Of a DNA stretch of 64,000 nt, positions 1-12,651 are shown piece after piece. This DNA comes from Rhizophagus irregularis (Eukaryota; Glomeromycota; Glomeromycetes; Glomerales; Glomeraceae): the NCBI RefSeq assembly GCF_026210795.1, contig NC_089447.1, positions 4,094,501 through 4,158,500 on the forward strand. Direction: 5' to 3'. The translations under genes were made by a program, and so were the position numbers. Under the pieces are notes generated by a model. It saw nothing but the letters and a program-made list of their open reading frames with translations. It ran no database searches and was not told where the DNA came from. The stretch's first letter is position 1, and each line of letters opens with the position of its first letter.

Positions 1-719
1 AACATAAATAAATATTATAAGTTCTGTTTTGGTGCAATAAATATTTAGTTATTTTTTTCTGGATATAGAAAATACCTTCTAAAAAAATATTACGCAAATT
101 TGAAAAAATCAAATATATATATCATATACTATTGAGAATATCAAGGATAAAAATACTTTTGAAAATAAAAAGGTTATTGCCAAAATTGTAAAAATAATTT
201 CAACATTTTGACATGATGAAATGACAAAATAGAAAAATTTTCAATATGATAAAATTCACTAATTTTAACAAGCAAATTTAATCAAAGAGTCCATTATAAA
301 GTTGAAATATAATATAATTAAAATACATCAAAATCTTAAAAATATTTTATGAGAAATCTATTATTTATTGTATATAATTATATATTTATATGAAATTCTC
401 TAAATCATCTGAAAAATTCGAAGAATCTGATGATTGTACAGATATATATTGTTATCCTGTCAACGATTAAAGCTGACTAAAAAACTTTAATGCTTTAACA
501 GGTTAACTGGAGTTTAACTTAATAGGAGAGTCTTAAGTTAATTACAAATAATCACGTGAAATAATATTGGATGTTTAGTTAAAGAAAATAGGTTTTTATT
601 AAAATAATGTAAGATTTTAAATACAACGAAAAATATAGATAATCTCTTGGTTGCAAAATTAACTATCTTGAATTATACTACTGAGAATAATACTCTTTTC
701 AGAATATATATTTATTCAG
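1..719. other. A+T-rich DNA without a visible gene
   Basis: Stops are dense in all frames. Nothing recognisable is visible apart from an imperfect E-box palindrome (ATCACGTGAA) near 551. Confidence 0.6.
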
Positions 720-1383
720 TACGGTATGAATTTGCAAACCTGTACGGTACAGTTGATCAAATTTTGTGATAATCATTCTGTACCGTACCGTACTGATTCT
801 ATATATAAAGAGATTATTATAGAACCAGTACGGTACAGTACGAAATGATCAACCATAAAATTTAACCAACTGTACTGTACCATACTGGCTCTATAATAAT
901 CTCTCTATATATAGAACCAGTACAGTACGGTACAGTTATTATTTTAAATGGACATTTTGGATATTAGTGTCCAAATTATTAAAATGAATATTTTGGATAT
1001 TGGTGTCCAAATTATCAAAATGAACATTTTGGATATTGGTATCCAAATTATCAAAATGAACATTTTGGACATTGATGACCAAATTATCAAAATGAACATT
1101 TTGGACATTGATGACCAAATTATCAAAATGAACATTTTGGATATTGATGTCCAAATTATTAAAATGGACATTTTGGATATTGGTGTCCAAATTATTAAAA
1201 TGAACATTTTGGACATTGGTGTCCAATTATTAAAATGGACATTAGTGTCCAATTAATTATATGCTAAATGTACCATACTGATTTTCTTTTTATTATAGAT
1301 ACAGTACGGTCATGTTAATCAAATTTTATAATTTTGTATGAGGTGATCAACTGTACTGTACAGGTTTGCAAATTCATACCGTA
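720..1383. mobile_element. MITE-like element with 40-bp terminal inverted repeats
   Basis: The arms 720-759 and 1344-1383 are inverted copies with one mismatch in 40 positions; the outer end reads TACGGTATGAATTTGC. Inside are further inverted blocks made of the GTACGGTAC/CTGTACTGTAC words (780-930), then a 36-bp minisatellite. There is no coding capacity. The CTGTAC(A/G)GTAC words recur in the termini of the MULE-like element at 41779-46035, so this may be a non-autonomous relative; that is inference. I found no clear target duplication. Confidence 0.7.
949..1250. repeat. 36-bp minisatellite, about 8 copies
   Basis: The unit runs approximately AAAATGAACATTTTGGATAT plus 16 more bases (TGGTGTCCAAATTATC). 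It contains an internal dyad (TTTTGGAYATTGRTGTCCAAA). Because 36 is divisible by 3, the array is open in several frames on both strands, giving spurious 12-residue-repeat ORFs. It lies in the middle of the element at 720-1383. Confidence 0.9.
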
Positions 1384-1890
1384 CCAATTATCCTACTACC
1401 TTTCTTTTTGTATAACTTAAAAACTACAATACAATTCTTAATTATCTGTGAAACTATTTAACTAACTACTCCTTCAACTTGGTAAAATCCTATCATTATT
1501 TATAATAAAATAAAAATGAAGAATATTTGATAAAATAAATAAATAAAATAAATAAAATAAATTAAATAAAACTAATAAAATAAATAAATCAAATATATTA
1601 AATTTATCAGATTTATCAAATAAATCAAAAAAATCAAAAAAATCAAGGGATCTACAAAATGATTTACAAAATTGATCTACATAAAATTACTACGCCACAT
1701 TTCTATTTTAACAATATGAAAAAATCAATCATCCTAAAAAGAGGAAAAATATAATCAAGATATGTTAAGATTGTAAAAGTAAAAGATAATTAAATGGATA
1801 AATTAGCCAGTAATGGCTAAAAAATCTAGAAATAATTGATGCAAGACTACAGGTAAGGCTGCATTAAACCTAAACTTTGTTTAACATAAT
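1384..1890. other. Non-coding DNA with an AAATA-type simple repeat
   Basis: Positions 1525-1640 are low-complexity AAATAAATA/AAATCAAA tracts. No gene was seen. Confidence 0.6.
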
Positions 1891-2133
1891 AGGACCCCAC
1901 TTACTTATAATAAAGGTTACCGTAACTCTAAGATAAAATCACTAAGAAAAAAATTTTGATGATCCTACTATAAATAGATAAATTATATCTAAAAAAGGAA
2001 ATGTTATACTGCATTATTATGATTTTTTTCCTTTTAAATCAATTAACCAATAATATTAAAAATTAAAGTAAGGTAAATTACTAGTAAATTTGAAATTTTT
2101 CCTGGAGACCTTTATTAGGAGTAAGCGGGTCCT
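1891..2133. mobile_element. Short MITE with an 8-bp target duplication
   Basis: The ends are inverted repeats: AGGACCCCACTTACTTATAA on the left, and on the right the inverse of AGGACCCGCTTACTCCTAAT. The 243-bp body is flanked by AACATAAT on both sides (1883-1890 and 2134-2141). An 8-bp duplication fits a hAT-type transposase, but the family is inferred from duplication length only. There is no coding capacity. Confidence 0.7.
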
Positions 2134-3271
2134 AACATAATAGAATTATGATTTATCAGAGAGGGGTGCATTTGAACAACAGTTAAACATATAATAAATC
2201 ACGTGATACTAATTATTACTTTACTACCTTATGAAAAAAGTCTGTGTGATTTTTGTTGAAAAATCATTCAATTAAATTCACTACGATTTCTGTATATTTG
2301 ACCATACAATAATTGTGCTAAAAATTGCAATAAATCACACAATTATTGCATGGCAATTCATTCAATAATTATCCTATTTTTGACCTGAATTTATACAATT
2401 ATTGTGTGATTTTTGAGCCAAATTTTAGGCCATATTTTAGGAATTATAGGTTAAATTTTACAGTAATAACAGGCAATTTATAAAGTGAAATTATGAATTT
2501 TTATTGACTTAAAATATAAAAAATATACACAATATTTCATAAATAAAATACTAAATTTGATATAATCATAAATATAAAAATTTGTAAGAAAATAAAATAA
2601 AATAAAGTATGTTAGTAACATGAAAGTAAATTAGTAGTATCGAAGAAAGAAAGTAAATTATTAGTGTAAGTAAATTATTAGTATTAAATAAAAAAGTATG
2701 AAGTTAGTGAAGAAAGCAAATTAGTAGTGTTAAAAAGTAAATTATTAGTGTTAGTAATAAAAAAGTATGAAGTTAGTGAAGAAAGCAAATTAGTAGTGTT
2801 AAAAAGTAAATTATTAGTGTTAGTAATAAAAAAAAAAGTATGAAGTTAGTGAAGAAAGCAAGTTAGTAACATTAAAATGTAAAAAGTTAGGAAAATAAAA
2901 AGATAAAGAACACAAGTTTTTCTTACCTGATATTTTAAAAGAAAGTTGAAGAAAAGTTAAAGGTTAAAAAAACATAAACAAAAACATTTCACATTGTCAT
3001 ATTTATTTTGACGATCAGATCACGTGATCAATATATATAATTTTAAGAGTTGATTTTTACCGCATAATTCTGGCCAAATTATAATTCCAGTCAGAACTAA
3101 TCATGTAACCTAATAAAAAGTTTTTTACTTTTTTTTAGTTACAAGATGATACAAAAATTTCACCAATAGGTGCGGAAGATGTCCGTTTATAAGCAAATAT
3201 GCAGTTGAATTTTGTGTAACCTTACTGCATAAATCACTTTACTTAGGAAAATCTATTTGTAATGGTTAAAA
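2134..3271. other. Repeat-rich non-coding DNA
   Basis: This stretch holds several inverted and direct repeats of CAATAATTGTG/ATTGCA type (2230-2420), the minisatellite listed separately, and two perfect ATCACGTGAT palindromes (2198-2207 and 3019-3028). No gene was seen. Confidence 0.5.
2620..2880. repeat. About 70-bp tandem repeat
   Basis: Three imperfect units contain AAGTATGAAGTTAGTGAAG, followed by GCAAATTAGTAGTG and GTAAATTATTAGTG. The repeated landmark starts near 2695, 2764 and 2838. Confidence 0.8.
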
Positions 3272-3329
3272 GTGGTCTATTTGACCCTAAAAGTAGTCAA
3301 ATGTAACCATACAGGTAAGATGGAAAGTA

Positions 3330-3600
3330 GTATAGTAGGATTACCCAAAAATTGCTTTCCGTATCCTAAATTTAAGTCTATTTTCAAGTTGTACAATAAT
3401 CACAATTTTTATTGTACAAAAATTGAATGTTTTCTGTATCCTAAATTTAAGTTGTATAAAGATCACACAAAAATTGAACATTTTCTATATCCTAAATTTA
3501 AGTTGTACAAAAATTGCATACTTTTAATATGCTTTGAAAGACTTCATAGCTATTTTTATCCAAAAATCTGCAATAATTGTATAATTTCCACACAGACTTG
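3330..3600. repeat. Degenerate short tandem repeat
   Basis: The block TATCCTAAATTTAAG plus TTGTACAAAAATTG is repeated three to four times with drift. It makes an open frame on the plus strand (3272-3601) whose predicted protein merely repeats YPKFKLY, so I do not call it a gene. Confidence 0.6.
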
Positions 3601-3647
3601 AACAAATATTGTACAAAAATTGGATGATTTTTTTTCATAGGGCTATT

Positions 3648-5196
3648 GTGTATCAATCAATCTATTGGCAAAGTGTAGATAGCAAAATGGCTAAAAGATA
3701 CAATAAAGGAATTGCATTGGCATATTGAAATTGGGGATATCTGAAATGGCAAAATCAAAGCATATTGGAAAACAAAGGTAGTCAAGAAAAAATACTTAAA
3801 CAATCATCCTTTGATCAAAGATCTTCAGAATAGGAAAATAAAATAATTTTTGGAAAATATATTGCTAGTCTTTTTTCAAATATTTATGAGAAAAAAGTAA
3901 ATTTAAGTCTGATAGAATTGTATGATATAATTCATCTTCTTTGGAAAATAGGTACTATTGATAGGGATGAGATCAAGATAGGTGATAATGTAGATAAGTT
4001 CTGAACTTCTGATATGGATTATTACATTAAGGTGAAGATTCAATAGCAGAATATTATTTGAAATTAAATAAATGTAATGATATAATCTTAAAATTTAATA
4101 ACTATATTTTTTAATATTCTAAAAGAATAAACAAAGCTTGTCCTAATACTTTTAAATTATCTTAATCTAACATAAACTTACGCATAGTTATTAACCATTT
4201 AAATATATAGTACCATATTTTTTAATATTAAAAGAATAAGCAAAAGCTTGTCTAATACTTTTAAATTATCTTAATCTAACGTAACATGCATAGTTATAAC
4301 CATTTAAATATATAGTACATAATATTAATTAAAGTATAAATTATATAAAATGTAAAAATACTTAATTAACACTTGTTTAACTTTATATAATTAAATAAAA
4401 GTAATGTTTTATTTGGAAGTATAACTTTTAAGATAACTTTTGCATAAAAAGAAAATCAAAGAAATCAGTAAAACTTCATAATTTGAAAAACAACTTTTAC
4501 CTGGTAAAATATCATAATTATAACCTTGCAAGTGTATAGTTTGTCATAAAAAGTTTATAAAATTATGGGAAATTTGTAAGAATAAACTTAACAAGAAACT
4601 TTATTAGAAGTAATTGAAGAAATAAAAGAAAATCAGGACAATTAGGAAGTCGTACTAAATTGAAAATGGTGATAATGGACAAGTGTTAAACCCGATGTCT
4701 AAGATTAGATTCTGAATGTTTCAAAAATATATTTAAAAAAGAAATTCACATTATAGTCTATCTAACTTTTAGTTAATAGTATAAATTTTAAATTTGGATT
4801 ATTAGTTAGTTAAAACAGGAATATATAGTTTAAATGTTTGAAAAATACCTTAAAATTTTATAATTAATATATAATTTTGTTAACTAATTAGCTCAGTAGT
4901 ATTGTTACCAAATAGACTAAAAATTACATGATCATAAAGTTTTTGTCAGTATTACTAAAGTAGCTTTAATTTACTTTAAATTATGATAAAATTTTAAATG
5001 CAAAATTTGAGGTTATTATATCTACTAAACATTTATATTAAAAGTCCAATTCCAGGGTAAAGAAATGATCAACATATCGAAATATGATCAACCCGGCAAA
5101 GACAAAATAAAACCTTATTTGTTGCGGTTAATTTCTTAGTTAGCATTAGACACACCTATTTTTAGTATGAAATTGATCATCAAGTGAGGTTCGATA
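3648..5196. other. Intergenic DNA upstream of the Arb1-like gene
   Basis: The stretch is A+T-rich. A diverged direct duplication is visible near 4105-4200 and 4210-4310 (TTTTTTAATATT, AAAAGAATAA, GCTTGTC, TAATACTTTTAAATTATC). A short open frame at 3844-4003 is not convincing. The promoter of the downstream gene presumably lies in the last few hundred bases, but no TATA box or other element is distinctive. Confidence 0.5.
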
Positions 5197-6516
5197 ATGG
5201 CAGAACAGGTTAGTGAAGAACAAACCCGACAGAAAGAGCTGAATGACATGAGTCAAAACAAGTCAAATGACAGGAGAGTAACGGTAGAAGACGAAAATTC
5301 GGAAGGAGATAAAAGTGATAGCAAAAATGATACGACTAGTTTTTTCGCTTCAACAGGTGAAACTGTTGAAGTAGCAATTTCTACAAAAAAGATAAAGAAT
5401 AATCCTAATCCTAATACTGGATCGAAGAAAGATAACGGCGATGATCCCTATGATCCGTATGTGAACAGTTTTAATTTTATTAATTTTATTCAAACATTTA
5501 GAATGTAAATAGTTGAACTTATTTTTTCAAAATATTACTACGTATTTTACCAATAAAGGTCTAGACCAATAACACATCGTGTAGAAATGGCTGTTAAGAA
5601 ATTCAGAAAGGAGCATGTATCCGAAACTCTGCGAAATCAGTTGTTAAATTCATATCTAACTTTTGGCGGAGTCAACATAAATAAAAAACAATCCGAAGCC
5701 AATGGAATAGATATAGCAGATGTAGAAGACATAGAAGTAGATTTTACGTATAATGTCTGCGTCTATTTGTCTGGCTTTTTGATAGACAAATCTGGTTATG
5801 TTCAAATGAATATTTTCAGGGAAGCACCTCGAGTTGTTATTTTATTTTTAAATTATTTATTTGAAAATAAAGTATGTCCAGAATATGAAGATGATATACA
5901 AGAGGCATTGCGAATCGCTCATAAAGCAAAATATGAATTACCAAACTGTAAAGAACTTGACTTTAATGCGCCAGGAAAATTCAACAAAGCATGTTCTTTG
6001 TTATTCGGGGGAGAGTTGTATGGAGCGTTCGACGATCCTTTTTGTGAAGAAGAATTAGCAGCGTCAATGATTGGAATTTCAAAAGAGGAGGGAAAACAGC
6101 TTATTGAAAAAGTATTTGACGTTAACGAATTGAAAGAATTGAGACAAGTGAAAGAAGATTCTAGGTACAATTTGGCATGTGAAATTATTGAGGTTGAGCC
6201 TTTTCAAGCAAACATTTCAAATGCTGAAAGCTCTAATTCCGAAACCCAAAAAGTTAATGGTGAATCATCTGATCCCAATAACAACATGCAAGTTATCGAT
6301 GAAACAAATCTTAAGAAAATAATGTTACGTGAACGTAATGTTGCCAACATAGAACCCTTTTATATCAGGGAATGTTCTTATGTAACGAATTATGCAATAC
6401 CTGGAATTCTCATCACTGCAGATTTTCATAAATTGTCTAATGGGTTTTGGTATTGGGATAACATAACAAACGTATACCCTTCATATTACCTCGCATGTCC
6501 TGATGACGATGATTGA
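5197..6516 (+). CDS. Arb1-like subunit of an Argonaute siRNA chaperone complex
   Basis: Two exons: 5197-5456 and 5559-6516. The 102-bp intron begins GTATGT and ends ATAAAG. Splicing gives 405 codons plus a stop. The junction creates YDPSRPITHRVEMAVKKFR, which resembles the YDPSRPFEERIE..-type signature I recall for the fungal Arb1 family, followed by a KYLxLGGV-like segment (NSYLTFGGV). In fission yeast, Arb1 holds double-stranded siRNA on Argonaute and is needed for heterochromatin silencing. The first 85 residues are charged and disordered-looking (RQKELND, DENSEGDKSDSKND). The C-terminus has a conserved-looking block, NGFWYWDNITNVYPSYY, then a DDDD tail. The upstream ATG at 5197 is chosen because it opens the frame joined by the intron; starting at 5587 would cut the family signature. 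The gene is tail to tail with the Rab GAP gene. Assignment is from memory of the family, not from a search. Confidence 0.75.
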
Positions 6517-6890
6517 AGTAATTTTTCATTAAAAGATGGACTAAATACTTAAAATCCACACAATTATCATAATTTACAATTTCCCATGATGCTGCTGCCC
6601 CACTTTATTTATTTCTTCAAAAATCTAATACACATTAAATCGTTTTCCAAAGCAAAGCGAAGGACATTAATTAGAGTGAATTTATTCTGATTTAAGGTTA
6701 TGATTATATAATTTTAAATATTATATTTATTTTACTCTAAAAAAAATACAAATAAATATAATAATATTTAAATTAAAATACTTACATTATAATGTATTAA
6801 ACAATATTTATAATAAAATTAAATACAATTTTTTTTTTATATTCTATTAACATTTATATAAAGTAAATTATTCAGAATTAATAAAGCAAG
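6517..6890. other. Convergent intergenic spacer
   Basis: This 374-bp A+T-rich spacer lies between the stop of the Arb1-like gene and the stop of the Rab GAP gene, and presumably holds both polyadenylation regions. No further gene was seen. Confidence 0.7.
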
Positions 6891-9800
6891 TTAATTTATA
6901 TCTTCAAGTAATTTATTAACATCTTCGTCTTCAAGTATATTTGTATTATCTATATAATAAATAAAGATATTAGATTAATTATTTTAAAATTAATGTAATT
7001 TTATACAATTACCTTGTATATCAATTGACAAAGGATTGCTATTATCATCTATAAATTAAATGAAACAAAAGTTAGATCTTATATTATAATATATGCTATA
7101 AGAAAAAGGTCAATTTTTTACCATTTTCATCAATGCTAAATTCACTTAGTAATCTATCAACTTCTTGCATAAGTCCATCGTCTTCTTCATCAGAACCAAA
7201 TGAAACGGGTGACTCATTTCTTTGCATTTTTGATGATTTCTGTGATTCAACTGATATAAACGAATCTTGTGAATTATTTCTTGGCATTAATGATGAAGAA
7301 TCATTATAATTACTTTCTGCATTATTATTTGAACTCTCTAACGATTGAACATGGGAAGTCATATCATTTCTATTCGAATTTGAAGAATTATTCTGATCTG
7401 GTGATGATGGTATATGTGATTTCGGTTTTGCATGGTTAATTCTTTTGCCAAATTTTTCTGCTAATCTCATACCATCTGACATTAATGCATTAAATATTTC
7501 TCTTCCAAGTCCTTTTGATCTTTCTTCTGTTGGTTCAATAAATTGAAATGACGACGCAAATCCTGAATCAAAAAATTCTTCAAGGTAACCATCTGCTAAT
7601 ACTACCATACGAAATGATGGTAATGACATTCTCAAATTATGCTCATTTTCCGTCAATGTATTATTTACTTCATTTTTTTCAGGTAAATTTGAATCTGATA
7701 TATCATTAATATCTCCTACAGAATCTGTATATTCAAAAGCATTTCTTATAAAATTTGATACAGAACCTAAATGACCATCGTCATTTCGATTTCTAAATAT
7801 GAATAAAAAACTTTCCGACATTTGCAATATCTCTTCCTTGAAAAGATATCCATCCAAATCACTATCATGTAAATTAAAAAATAGTTCTATCCGTGACATA
7901 AGATCTCCAAAAATAATCTTTCCAAGTCCACATATAACATCTTGAAGTGTAAGTCCACCAGATTGACTTTGATCAAAATGAATAAATAGCTTATGGATAA
8001 ATTCATATCCTACCAATCTTCGTCCTTGATTATCTCTTGGTGAACCATTTTCCTTTGTAAGATTTTCATCGTCTAATTTGGCCCAGCTGGAGATACTTCC
8101 TAAAAATCGGTAAAATGTATTCAAGTCCATTCGAGAATCATTTCGCACGCTTTTTTGTTTACCATAAAACTGCGCATTATAAAACTTATCGTAAATAATA
8201 GAAATGTCATTTTTTGAAAATTTTGAAGTATCTTTCAAATTTCTTATTTGTCCTCGCTTTGTGAAACTTTCAATATTATGAATTACTTTAAATTGATGTG
8301 TCTTACGAAGTTCTATCACACTTTCGGTTGTGATGTTTGAAAATTCTTTGAAAGCAACCATCATCAATTCATTAAATTTAGTAATTTCTCGAATCTTTTG
8401 ATTCTTATTATTAGGATGGGCTGGCTGATCTAATGTGCTAAAGTATTTTTTTAATACATGTATGAATTGCCCATCATCGGTAATTGTCAAAAGTTCGTCT
8501 CCATTTATTTTGAGGATAGCTGAATTGATCAAAAAAATTTCAAGACTTAACATAATTATTAATTGACAATATTCATCTTCGAAATATATAAGGTTTTCTT
8601 ACCCAGTCTAAGAATAAAAATTAATAAAATTAATTTTTTCAGGTATTGTAATACAAATTAAATTTCACAAAGGTATGAAAAATTCTACTTACCCAATTTG
8701 AAATAATACTCGGGGACCTTCCATAAAGAAACAATCAAGCACTCGAAAAGCAAAAAGAAGGGGCATGGAATTTATATACAAACTTAGAAACCATGGAAGA
8801 CAAGCGACAGATAGCTGTACATCAACGTTTTGAAAATGTTCATAAAGTAAAGGCATCTTATTTTGAACATAATGTTCAAATATTATTTGATCCAGAATAG
8901 CTCCATACATTGAAGTGCTATATACATAGATATATTAAAATACCGATTTTTTTTAAAATAAAAAAAAATCATAAAAAAGATTTCCAACCTATAATATCCT
9001 GGTATCAATCTGTCACATAAAACACTTAAAGTCCAAAATGCTTGTTCTTCACTCATATAACTAATGAAACAATGATTCTTAGACATTAATAAGAAAATTT
9101 TCAAGTCTAGCTTATGATAGTGACTCACATTAAGATAGCAGAAGCAACAATATTCATGGCTTGGCAGTAGCCTAATTCAGGATCTTTCCAAGAATAAGCT
9201 GTTAATACTCTTCTCAGAGTATTTATCCCTTCTTTGGTTTGATAAGCAGGATATTCAGGGAGAGATCTAATTTCTCAAATATAAAACTCAAAATATTAAC
9301 TTAAATTTAATAATAATTCATTTTCAAAAAAATTTACCTATTCAAGTCCTTTTCGATCTCTTCTGTTGAAAGAGAAACTTTACCAGCATTATCCTTCTGT
9401 AATTTCTCATACATCCCATCGTTTACAAATCGCAAAAAAATTGCTCCGGAACAAAGTTCCCAAATTTCTCCACGTAATTTGTTTGGTAATCCGACACGAA
9501 CAAGTTTGGAAAAATAAGGAACTTTTACCAATGTCAAATTCCTGCCATTTGCTAAACATAACAATTATAAATATAAGCGTTTGTTTCTCATCCGCTTTAT
9601 AAATAAATAGTGAAACATAATATATGTAGCGTACTCTGTAAATATTCAATCCATAGCTTTGTTTTGTATCTATCTCTTAATCTAAATAAATAAAAATATG
9701 TTAAGAATTAGTTAAGTAATCATTACAAAGTAACTTTTTTCCTTTACACATACTTTTTAACATCACCAGGAAATCCAAATATCAATCCTAATCCACCAGT

Positions 9801-11605
9801 TGAAATATCTTTTTTTGGATCTACAAGTAAAGCCTCCGAAAAACATGTACTCAAAAAAGATCTTAAGTTCTTCATATAGCGTACCTGGTTTTTAAGGTTG
9901 TCGCGTATTGTGTTACAAAATTTTTCAAAAGTAACCTTATGTCCATTAATTTGCAAAATTAATTTCATTTGGTGCCAATTTAATATTGAAAGCGCAAAAT
10001 TATGCGTTCCGCTATTAATTCTTTCGACTCTTCTCACGGTATATAACGGTAATACAAAATTACAACTTTTTGCATCATCAGCCACAAAGGCAAGATAACC
10101 TTCAGAAAGCTGCAATTTTCCATTTAGAGATTCCTTCATCTCTGGAGTTGAAAAATCACAAGAACACTCTTCCATAAGATGTTCTGTTGCCGGTAGATTA
10201 AAAAATGTTTGAAATTCTATATCTCTTTTCCGTTCCTCAAGGTCTTTCCTTAAAGGTGGTACCATTGGGGAACGTGGTAATTCCGAATTATTAAATTTCA
10301 ATTCGGATTTCTCTTTTTCAGGGCTAGGTTCAAAATTGGAATCAAATATAAATTTTCCAGGTGCTGGCTCTATGGCCGCATTTTTAAGTAATCTCTGCAT
10401 AGACTGAGTAATTAACTGCATTAAAGTCTCATAAGTCTGCGTTTAACAAGTAGAATTAATTTAATGGTTAATAAAAAAAATAAAAAATTCAATCGATTTT
10501 AATTACCTCATCCCGATGAAAAAGATTAGAAAAAAAATGCTAAATAGTTTAAATGCCTGGTTATTTTAGCTGTGAACGTAACTAATAGAATCGTAATTAA
10601 TTTTGATTACAAACCTCTTGACCATCTTTTGTGATAACTTTGATAGAATCTGCAACCATTCCTCGTTTCGATCTTTCTTTTAATAAATCTTGAATATCCT
10701 TTAATTCTATAAAGATTTTTGTTTCGTGACCCAACATAAACGCATAAAAACACAGATAATTTTCGCTGATATACATCCACCCCTGAATAATTCCGCGATA
10801 CGCACAAGAATAAACTACAATAACAGAATTTCAATTATAATTATAATCCGATCAGATCAACTTTATTTCCCAAGGAAAAAAACCAAATTTATTACAGTTA
10901 ACCAGCCTTTCCGTAGGAGCAATATCAAAAGTCTGTCGAAAAGCCCTAGATGCAGAACGGACACTTTCATCTTCGGATACTTCATCAGTTCCCTTATCTA
11001 CAAATGCAAAAATTAAAAAAAAATCATAATAATTACAAAAATATAAGAAAGCCATACCTTGGCGAGTGACCAATGAATTTATTTTTGTTACTACGTAATT
11101 TTCTTTCTCGCTGGGATCATCAAGTTTAGTTAATCCCAGGACTAAATTATCTGATAACAATTACAATAATATTTATAATAATTTTAGTATTTTACAAGAT
11201 TAACAAATAGAATTAACATACCTTCAACCCATTTCCAAGCTTCATTAATTCCTTTCTCAGTTTGAGAAACCGCAATTTGTAAAGAAATACTTGTAAACTC
11301 GGCTCTAAAGATAATTCGAAAAGGTGGTTGTTTTGTATCAAATCTAAAAAAGATTTTTTGAAAACACATATTTAGTAAATTTATGGTATTATAAAGACTT
11401 GATTATGAAGATAAATGAATACAAACACTTACACATTTTGAATCGTACCTATAACACCTCTATAAAAAGAGTTTATATTTGAAGCTTTGGTCCTTTGTAA
11501 AGTAAAATATTTAGAAGATTTTATTACATCCCAAAAAGGATTAGCCAACTCACAAGGTGTAGGTAAAGTGAATACCCCACGAGGAGGTTCAAAATGAGAA
11601 TTCAT
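6891..11605 (-). CDS. GRAM/TBC/EF-hand Rab GTPase-activating protein (TBC1D8/9, Gyp2/Mdr1 type)
   Basis: Sixteen exons on the minus strand: 11433-11605, 11222-11343, 11058-11150, 10896-10997, 10615-10814, 10507-10539, 9754-10436, 9635-9681, 9338-9551, 9129-9266, 8989-9060, 8693-8917, 8603-8607, 7122-8519, 7013-7048, 6891-6949. All introns are GT-AG. They total exactly 3600 nt, 1199 residues. The domain order fits the family: a GRAM domain around residues 145-230 ending [14 protein letters not shown]; a second GRAM-like region around 315-400; a TBC domain around 500-725 with the arginine-finger motif IEKDLNR (R556) and glutamine-finger motif YCQ (Q591); and EF-hand loops at about 885 ([12 protein letters not shown]) and 921 ([12 protein letters not shown]). 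The tail is Ser/Asn-rich and acidic. It should accelerate GTP hydrolysis by a Rab at membranes; the target Rab cannot be told. Both catalytic fingers are present and no frame breaks are seen, so it is probably functional. Confidence 0.93.
8603..8607 (-). other. 5-nt microexon of the Rab GAP gene
   Basis: On the minus strand the exon reads ACTGG, preceded by TTATTCTTAG and followed by GTAAGA. It lies between an 85-bp and an 83-bp intron. Including it yields [16 protein letters not shown] across the TBC domain end; skipping it shifts the frame. I counted that the full model is divisible by three only with it. Confidence 0.85.
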
Positions 11606-12640
11606 ATTAAAAAAGATTTACTTATATATTTTAAAAAATAAATTTTAACATGAAGGACTAAGAAAGTAGGATTTCGTTTAGGTCATTGTTTCATAAAAGC
11701 AAGTGTTTCACTGCATTGATTACACGCGCTGGGAATGAATTACTGTAACACTAACTTTGTTATTTTTATCAATTTGTCGGGAACTTGTCTCTTTAGGAAG
11801 GTTCATTAAAGAAGACCGCCACAAATTTATATAGCACGTGACAAATAGAATCTGTTATACTTGATAAAATTACTATTTCATTTTCTAAATACAGTACATC
11901 TTATCAAAACTTTTTAACCTATATTTGTATAAATATATAATTCATAATAGGTTTTTGAAAATATATAAATGTGTATAAATAATTATATTAGATATAAATA
12001 ATTATAAAATTTTTGTTTGATGTTTACTAATATATGGTAATACTAGTCATAGTAGAATAGTTTTTGCTAAGTTTATTTGCTTAAATTACAGGATGTATTT
12101 TGCTAAGATAAGTCACTAAAATGTATTCCTATTTGTAAAATATTAGTAATTTACTGACTGTATATATTATGTGAAATTTTAAATAGAATAACAAATAGTT
12201 TATTGGTATCCTTTAAGTTAGAGTAAATTTACACTTGTATTTTTATATATTTATATCTTTTTTAACTATTTCTAACATACTTAAAAAAAAAGTAAATAAT
12301 TATATAAATCTGATTAGAATTAAGATAATTTTGATAATTTTAATTAAAAAAATTTGTTAAACTATATCCCTATAAAAAGTATTATATTTAAAATATATCT
12401 AAAATATATTTAAAATATACTTAATTTAAAAATTGTAAAATACATTTTTAATATATTTAAAATAGAAATAATGTATTTACCACACCCTGCATTACAAATT
12501 TATATATATTTGTATGTTTATCATTTGCCATTTTAAGGGGGGTGCGGTGTATAAACTAAAGATCGATATAAACAATTTACAAAAAAGGAAGGATGCATTG
12601 TAACGCAGGGTGCAGTAAATAAATTCACTCTTTAAAATAT
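11606..12640. other. Upstream region of the Rab GAP gene and A+T-rich filler
   Basis: The first 250 bases upstream of the start carry a CACGTG (11836) and probably the promoter. Beyond that are long A/T tracts. A short inverted pair of the CACCCTGCATTAC type (12481-12495 and 12597-12615) flanks about 110 bp and may be a tiny MITE. No gene was seen. Confidence 0.5.
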
Positions 12641-12651
12641 ACTTAAAATTA

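Noticed and set aside
939-1256. Three overlapping frames with 12-residue repeats on both strands
   Set aside because: They are a by-product of a 36-bp minisatellite whose period is a multiple of three.
3272-3601. 109-codon frame on the plus strand
   Set aside because: The product only repeats YPKFKLY, following a degenerate tandem repeat; no start context or family likeness.
3844-4003. Open stretch of about 53 codons (GKYIASLFSNIYEKKV)
   Set aside because: It looks slightly protein-like but is short, has no clear start and no flanking coding sequence; chance is likely in A+T-rich DNA.
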